Source of the DNA: Halieaceae bacterium
GTDB taxonomy: Bacteria > Pseudomonadota > Gammaproteobacteria > Pseudomonadales > Halieaceae
Assembly (NCBI GenBank): GCA_003520285.1
Contig: DOVB01000077.1
Location: forward strand, 1 to 10,684
Length of the DNA stretch: 10,684 nucleotides
Reading direction: 5' to 3'
The notes below the pieces were generated by a model that ran no database searches, had not been told where the DNA came from, and saw only the letters and a list, made by a program, of their open reading frames with translations. The first letter of the stretch is position 1. Each line of letters starts with the position of its first letter. The translations under genes were made by a program, and so were the position numbers. Positions 6,595 to 10,684 of the stretch are shown here, piece by piece.

Positions 6595-7584
6595 TTATAC
6601 AGCGATAATGACTTTGCCCAATGCTGCGCCGTTCATCATGTCACAAAACGCTTGGGGTGCTTGTGCAAGACCTTGGTAAATACTCTCGTTGCCTTGAATC
6701 AAGCCTTGTTCGACAAGTGGCGTGTAACCACGCTCAAAGGCTTCACGTTGGTGTTCGAAATCATAAACGACTAAGCCCATTACGGTCGCGCGTTTGCCGA
6801 TCCATAAACCAGGCGGAGGCCCCATGGTCTTGATTTGCCCGTTGTAATCTTGAATCAGGCCACAAAGTATTACTCGTCCATTCAAAGCTAGCTGTTGTGC
6901 CGCGATGGTTAAAATAGGGTCACCCACCAAATCGAAGTAGACGTCAATTCCCTCTGGCGCCACTGCCTGCAATTGCTCGGCGATATCACCGTGCAAGCGA
7001 TCGATGCAGTGCGTGTATCCAAGTTTATGGGTGGCAATTTTGCATTTGTCAGGGCCAGAGCTAATGCCAATAGTCTTCGCGCCCGCCAGCCGACACAGCT
7101 GCCCAGCCATAGCGCCGACACCTCCAATTGCAGCAGGGATTAGGATTGTGTCGCCGGCGCCCACTTTAGCCAGTGACGTCAGACCAGCAAAGGCTGTAAG
7201 TCCTGGCATGCCTAAAATAGATAAGGCTAACGAAGGTTGTGTCAAGCCCTGTGGAATTCGACTGAGCTCAGCCGTTTGATGATCACTGATGGATTGCCAT
7301 CCCGTTTTGCAGCGTACCTGCAGGCCAACTGGCCAGTCACTGTTATCGCTTTCAATTATTGTCGCCACAGCTTCCCCTGGAATGACACCTCCGACTTCAA
7401 CGGTTTGACCCATATGGTTGCCGCCAATGACGCTTCTCATGTAAGGATCTATGGATAAAAAGTCCGTTTTGCAGCGAACAGTGCCGGGTGCTAGGGAGGG
7501 CGCTCGACTCTCATGCAGGATGAAGCAGTCGGGCGATGGGAGGCCCTCTGGACGTTTGGCAAGAAGCACTCTCGTATTATTCAT
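6595..7584 (-). CDS. Zinc-independent medium-chain NADP-dependent oxidoreductase (CurA / prostaglandin-reductase type)
   Basis: A 329-aa medium-chain dehydrogenase/reductase of the PTGR/CurA subgroup, which reduces the C=C bond of alpha,beta-unsaturated carbonyls with NADPH. Visible marks are SIDPYMR (44-50), GGVIPGEAVATI (65-76) where the family usually has GEVMxGGGVG-like text, GMPGLTAF (125-132), and the Rossmann segment PAAIGGVGAMAGQLCRLAGA (150-169) followed by GPDKC with Lys180, the usual NADP-phosphate contact. The zinc-binding cysteines of alcohol dehydrogenases are absent, as in this subgroup. It is first in the minus-strand operon, followed by the lyase 15 nt later, and faces the CoA-transferase gene across an 81-bp divergent region. 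The Shine-Dalgarno is weak (CGGAA, about 8 nt before ATG 7584). Its substrate is unknown; an enone or enal entering the pathway would suit. Confidence 0.88.
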   Translation of the reverse strand: MNNTRVLLAKRPEGLPSPDCFILHESRAPSLAPGTVRCKTDFLSIDPYMRSVIGGNHMGQTVEVGGVIPGEAVATIIESDNSDWPVGLQVRCKTGWQSISDHQTAELSRIPQGLTQPSLALSILGMPGLTAFAGLTSLAKVGAGDTILIPAAIGGVGAMAGQLCRLAGAKTIGISSGPDKCKIATHKLGYTHCIDRLHGDIAEQLQAVAPEGIDVYFDLVGDPILTIAAQQLALNGRVILCGLIQDYNGQIKTMGPPPGLWIGKRATVMGLVVYDFEHQREAFERGYTPLVEQGLIQGNESIYQGLAQAPQAFCDMMNGAALGKVIIAV

Positions 7585-7665
7585 AAAAATTCCGATAGAT
7601 TGGATTAGACCTCAAATGAATTAATGTTATATCATAATAACAAACTAATGTGGAGAAGGAATGGT
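7585..7665. promoter_or_regulatory. Divergent promoter region with an 18-bp inverted repeat
   Basis: This AT-rich 81-bp gap must carry the promoters of both the reductase-lyase-aldehyde dehydrogenase operon (minus) and the CoA-transferase gene (plus). It contains TGTTAT (7625-7630) and ATAACA (7637-7642), a perfect inverted repeat with 6-bp arms and a 6-nt spacer, 24 nt before the CoA-transferase start. Size and place fit an operator for a dimeric regulator that could control both directions. I cannot set -35/-10 boxes with confidence: TTGGAT (7600-7605) is possible but badly spaced to TTATAT (7627-7632). No regulator gene lies in the window. Confidence 0.5.
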
Positions 7666-8880
7666 ATGACAAAACCCCAGCACAGCTCTGCTGCGGTAGC
7701 AAAGCCATTAGAAGGCGTTAAAGTCATTGAATTCACGCATATGGTGATGGGTCCGACTGTTGGCTTGATTTTAGCCGATTTAGGTGCTGAAGTTATTAAA
7801 GTTGAGCCCATTCAAGGTGACAATACGCGTCGATTGAAAGGTTCGGGTGCGGGTTATTTTCCAATGTACAACCGCAACAAAAGGTCGATAAAACTGAATC
7901 TTAAGTCTGATAAAGGCCTAGAGCTTGCGAAGAAGCTGGTCGCCAGTGCTGACGTGTTGGTGGAGAATTTTAGACCCGGCACGATGACAAATTTGGGTTT
8001 AGGCTACCAGGAATTGAGTTCAGAACAGCCCCGGCTGATTTACTGTTCGCTAAAAGGGTTTTTGTCGGGTCCCTATGAGAACAGAGTGGCACTCGACGAA
8101 GTCGCCCAGATGATGGGTGGGCTCGCGTATATGACGGGCTTGCCGAACCGGCCCTTGCGTGCGGGGTCTTCTGTCATTGACATCACGGGTGGTATGTTCG
8201 GTGTGATTGGTATTTTGGCCGCTTTGCAGGCACGCCATGCCAGCGGCCAAGGCAAGCACGTCACCAGCGCGCTATTTGAAACGACAGCTTTCTTGGTGGG
8301 TCAGCATATGGCACAGGAGCGTGTGAGCGGAGAGGCGCCGCCACCAATGTCTCTTAGACGTTCGGCATGGGCCATCTACGATATTTTTGACCTAACTGGT
8401 GGAGAGCGGTTATTTGTTGGCATTGTAAGCGACACGCTGTGGCAGCGCTTTTGCTCTGAATTTAAGCGCCCGGATTGGGCAGCGGATGAAACATTGAGTA
8501 CCAATCAGGGGAGGGTAGACGCTAGAGAGTGGCTCTTGCCTGCTGTGACAGAAATGTTTTCTCACTACACGATCGACGCCTTAAGTGAGCGTTTAGAGCG
8601 AGCAGGACTTCCATTTGCTCCGATCAATAGTCCGAGTGACTTGTTCGACGATGCACATTTGAATGCCTCTAATGGCTTGTTGGAAGTCACGCTTACTGAT
8701 GGTGATAACGCCGGAGCCAAAGCGAAATTACCCAGCCTTCCACTAGAGTTTGATCACCAGCGCGCAGGCCTGTACCGAGACTTGCCAGCGTCGGGTCAAG
8801 ATGCAGAGTCGATTTTATGTGAGATTGGTATTAAAGCAGCAGAGTACTGTGAGCTTCGCTCCCATAACATTGTTGGGTAA
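7666..8880 (+). CDS. CaiB/BaiF (class III) family CoA-transferase
   Basis: Formyl-CoA transferase-like enzyme, 404 aa, normal for the family, cytoplasmic and acting as an interlocked dimer. It moves CoA between carboxylic acids through an aspartyl-CoA intermediate. Seen in order: PLEGVKVIEF near residues 14-23, ADLGAEVIKVEP (37-48), YNRNKRSI (68-75), VLVENFRPG (97-105), RLIYCSLKGF (123-132), and RAGSSVIDITGG, whose Asp172 fits the catalytic aspartate. ATG 7666 is preferred to the in-frame ATG at 7624 because GGAGAAGGA (7652-7660) sits 5 nt before it and the alternative leader, MLYHNNK..., is poor and overlaps the inverted repeat. It is divergent from the reductase operon and its end is 9 nt from the oncoming leuD-type gene. 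With the HMGL-type lyase and LeuCD-type hydro-lyase it may use succinyl-CoA to activate citramalate or a related branched hydroxy-diacid; itaconate, mesaconate or HMG are alternatives. Confidence 0.9.
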   Translation: MTKPQHSSAAVAKPLEGVKVIEFTHMVMGPTVGLILADLGAEVIKVEPIQGDNTRRLKGSGAGYFPMYNRNKRSIKLNLKSDKGLELAKKLVASADVLVENFRPGTMTNLGLGYQELSSEQPRLIYCSLKGFLSGPYENRVALDEVAQMMGGLAYMTGLPNRPLRAGSSVIDITGGMFGVIGILAALQARHASGQGKHVTSALFETTAFLVGQHMAQERVSGEAPPPMSLRRSAWAIYDIFDLTGGERLFVGIVSDTLWQRFCSEFKRPDWAADETLSTNQGRVDAREWLLPAVTEMFSHYTIDALSERLERAGLPFAPINSPSDLFDDAHLNASNGLLEVTLTDGDNAGAKAKLPSLPLEFDHQRAGLYRDLPASGQDAESILCEIGIKAAEYCELRSHNIVG

Positions 8881-8889
8881 TTAATAACG

Positions 8890-9519
8890 TTAATCCCCAG
8901 TGAGGTAAATCCAGGGCCTGCGTTTGCGGTCTCGGTTTTCGAACGCTGTAATTTCGCTTTCTAGCTGTTCAGTTAAGCCTATCTCATCAAGGCCGTTCAA
9001 GAGCATGTTTTTTGCTTGATCATCAATTTCAAAGATAAGCTCGCCCAGAGGGCCAGCGTTAACGGTTTGGGTTTTCAAATCGATCATGATCTGATGGTTT
9101 TTGGGGTCGCTCTCAATCCACCTGGCGATTGCCTCTAGCTCTGGCCACTTAAGCTCAATCGGTAACAGTCCATTTCGGATTGCGTTATTCTTGAAGATCG
9201 AACCGAAAGAGTGAGCCATTATCGCTCTGAATCCATACTCTGCCAGCGCCCAAACAGCATGTTCGCGCGATGAGCCACAGCCAAAGTTGTGACCGCTGAT
9301 AAGGATGTTAGCTTCTGAATAGAGTGGCTGATTCAGTGGAAACTCTTCATTTTTTGCGCGTGTAATGGCATCACTGTAGCGCCACGGCGCAAATAATCCA
9401 GCGGCTAGGCCGGACTTAGACACTGTTTTCATTTCTCTTGAGGGAATAATCGCATCAGTGTCGATATTGTCACGCAACAGAGGGACCGCAGCGCCTGTAT
9501 GTACAGTAAAGGGGCGCAT
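8890..9519 (-). CDS. leuD: LeuD-type small subunit of an aconitase-family hydro-lyase
   Basis: Small (swivelling-domain) subunit paired with the LeuC-type subunit upstream, 209 aa from the chosen start. It has DNIDTDAIIPSREMKTVSK near residues 17-35, GLFAPWRYSD, and GHNFGCGSSREHA, the LeuD/aconitase domain-4 signature, followed by GFRAIMAHSFGSIFKNNAIRNGLLPI. The ATG at 9519 shares its A with the TGA of the leuC-type gene (TGATG), so the two are translationally coupled; an earlier in-frame start at 9555 would add 12 residues inside leuC and is unlikely. The SREMKTVSK segment differs from the IPKQFLxxVxRTG text of E. coli-type leucine LeuD. No leuB follows: the next gene is the convergent CoA-transferase, 9 nt away. 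Isopropylmalate isomerase for leucine synthesis remains possible, but a catabolic hydro-lyase for citraconate/citramalate or a similar C5 acid suits this setting better. Confidence 0.88.
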   Translation of the reverse strand: MRPFTVHTGAAVPLLRDNIDTDAIIPSREMKTVSKSGLAAGLFAPWRYSDAITRAKNEEFPLNQPLYSEANILISGHNFGCGSSREHAVWALAEYGFRAIMAHSFGSIFKNNAIRNGLLPIELKWPELEAIARWIESDPKNHQIMIDLKTQTVNAGPLGELIFEIDDQAKNMLLNGLDEIGLTEQLESEITAFENRDRKRRPWIYLTGD

Positions 9520-10684
9520 CAGACATACTCCGCTGTAGTGAGATGTCCTGCGCATGCGCTGGCAGCGACACTGAGCGGGCTTGCTAGGTGCGTGCGAGCG
9601 CCCAGACCTTGGCGACCTTCAAAATTGCGATTGGTTGTCGAGGCAATGCGTGCTTGCGTGCCAAAGTTCTCACCACCCGCATAAAAGCATAACGAGCAAC
9701 CCGGCTCGCGCCACTCGAAGCCTGCATCGATGAAGATTTGGTCTAGACCCTCGGCTTCTGCAGCGCGTTTTACGCGCCCGCTCCCCGGAACGCAAATTGC
9801 TTTTACGCCCGCGGCCACTTTATTACTCGTGCTTGCAAGATAATTGGCAGCGATGCGCAAATCTGACAAGCGGCTGTTGGTGCAAGACCCAATGAAAGCA
9901 GCCTGAATGGGATAGTCACTTAATTTACTGTTTTCTTTCATGTCCATGTATTGTAGAGCACGTGACCACGCTTGGGCTTGTGCTGGCGTTGCCGCTTGTT
10001 TTATTGAAGGTACAGCTTCATCAAAACCAATGGAATGCTCGGGGCTTGTGCCCCACGTAATTTGTGGCTTGATTGTCGTTAGATCAATTTCGAATTTTCG
10101 ATCAAAAGTCGCTGAGGCATCGCTGTGTAGCGTTTTCCAGTGCTGGAACGCCTTGTTCCAATCGTCGCCTTTGGGAGCAAACGCACGGCCGTTTACATAG
10201 TCAATGATGAAATCATCAGGAGCCACTAGGCCAGTGAATGCGGAGAGCTCAACTGCCATATTGCATAGCGTCATGCGCTCCTCTGCGCTTAGATAGCTTA
10301 TGGCTGCGCCCGTGAATTCAACCGCGTGTCCGGCGCCACCGCCCGCCCCAACCTTAGCAATAGTGGCAAGGATAATGTCTTTGGCGCTAAGGTGTTCAGG
10401 GATTTCGCCGATGTAGTGAATGCGCATATTCTTGGGGCGCTGAACTCGTAAAGTGCTTGTTGCGAGGGCGTGTTCTGCTTCTGTCGAGCCGACTCCCCAG
10501 GCTAGCGCTCCAAGTCCGCCAAGGGTGCAGGTATGAGAGTCGGGGCATATCAAAGTGCTACCAGGTAGAGCAATACCTTGTTCGGGTGATACTACGTGAA
10601 CAATACCTTGGTCTGGATCATTTATATCAAATAAGGTTATGCCAGCATCGTGCGCCGCATGTCGAGTTGCTACGATAAAATCGG
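9519..10684 (-). CDS. leuC: LeuC-type large subunit of an aconitase-family hydro-lyase, N-terminus beyond the window
   Basis: [4Fe-4S] large subunit; about 387 residues are visible and the frame stays open to the window edge. LeuC proteins are about 470 aa, so roughly 80 N-terminal residues are missing. Before the first apparent start at 10553 the frame already reads LeuC-like text (GIVHVVSPEQG, ALPGST), so that start is not real. Then come CPDSHTCT, MTLCNMAVE, GLVAPD, and the cluster ligands: Cys in IGSCTNSR and two in PGCSLC (visible residues 267, 329 and 332). The C-terminal ASTTNRNFEGRQG is intact. After the PGCSLC cysteines it reads FYAGGENFG where leucine-pathway enzymes have LAMN-type sequence, hinting at a paralogue with another substrate. 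The stop TGA overlaps the leuD-type ATG. The family is certain; leucine biosynthesis versus catabolism is open, with catabolism favoured by context. Confidence 0.88.
   Translation of the reverse strand, partial: DFIVATRHAAHDAGITLFDINDPDQGIVHVVSPEQGIALPGSTLICPDSHTCTLGGLGALAWGVGSTEAEHALATSTLRVQRPKNMRIHYIGEIPEHLSAKDIILATIAKVGAGGGAGHAVEFTGAAISYLSAEERMTLCNMAVELSAFTGLVAPDDFIIDYVNGRAFAPKGDDWNKAFQHWKTLHSDASATFDRKFEIDLTTIKPQITWGTSPEHSIGFDEAVPSIKQAATPAQAQAWSRALQYMDMKENSKLSDYPIQAAFIGSCTNSRLSDLRIAANYLASTSNKVAAGVKAICVPGSGRVKRAAEAEGLDQIFIDAGFEWREPGCSLCFYAGGENFGTQARIASTTNRNFEGRQGLGARTHLASPLSVAASACAGHLTTAEYV

Noticed and set aside
7624..7665. ATG 7624 as the start of the CoA-transferase
   Set aside because: The 14 extra codons overlap the inverted repeat and have no Shine-Dalgarno upstream, whereas ATG 7666 has GGAGAAGGA 5 nt before it.
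8871..8900. Bidirectional terminator between the convergent CoA-transferase and leuD-type genes
   Set aside because: Only a short AT-rich TTAA/TTAA pairing is visible in the 9-nt gap; no stable GC stem.
9520..9555. In-frame start at 9555 for the leuD-type gene
   Set aside because: It would add 12 non-homologous residues inside the leuC coding end; the TGATG overlap start at 9519 matches the family N-terminus (MRPFTVHTG).
1..10684. Mobile element, CRISPR array, phage or defence system
   Set aside because: No transposase, integrase, direct-repeat array, terminal inverted repeats or nuclease/toxin genes could be recognised; the decayed patch at 2909-4040 shows deletion scars but no element ends.

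Overview
The window looks like chromosome from a Gram-negative proteobacterium, most likely a marine-type gammaproteobacterium. That is an inference from gene content, moderate GC and gene style; there is no rRNA or other marker to fix it. No tRNA, rRNA, CRISPR array, phage gene or intact insertion sequence is visible. The sequence falls into three blocks.

Block 1 (1-2908, + strand) looks like the end of a steroid or bile-acid catabolic cluster. It holds a 5'-truncated short-chain dehydrogenase closely resembling IpdF (C/D-ring degradation), a 3-ketosteroid Delta1-dehydrogenase-like flavoprotein, and a small SnoaL/NTF2-fold protein that keeps the catalytic residues of the bile-acid 7alpha-dehydratase BaiE. 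The last two are 3 nt apart and surely co-transcribed.

Block 2 (2909-4200) is a gene graveyard. It contains a decayed minus-strand reading frame, a 22-codon N-terminal stub of a molybdenum-hydroxylase-type [2Fe-2S] subunit, and an SDR pseudogene with an intact start and ribosome binding site but two in-frame TAA codons, an internal in-frame deletion and a lost C-terminus. The SDR tail runs antisense straight into the [2Fe-2S] stub, so a deletion or recombination junction lies near 3399-3425. A 9-bp-stem perfect inverted repeat sits at 4120-4143.

Block 3 (4201-10684) appears to be a small-acid catabolic module. A minus-strand operon runs medium-chain reductase, then HMG-CoA-lyase-family lyase, then aldehyde dehydrogenase. 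It is divergent from a CaiB/BaiF (class III) CoA-transferase, with an 81-bp intergenic region carrying an 18-bp inverted repeat. Convergent with the transferase are overlapping leuC-leuD-type aconitase-family genes (leuC cut by the window edge) that are followed by no leuB. Together the hydro-lyase, CoA-transferase and lyase suggest citraconate/citramalate to citramalyl-CoA to acetyl-CoA plus pyruvate. The aldehyde dehydrogenase and reductase could feed an upstream C5 (or larger) branched aldehyde or enone into it. This pathway is my inference; the enzyme-family assignments are firm.
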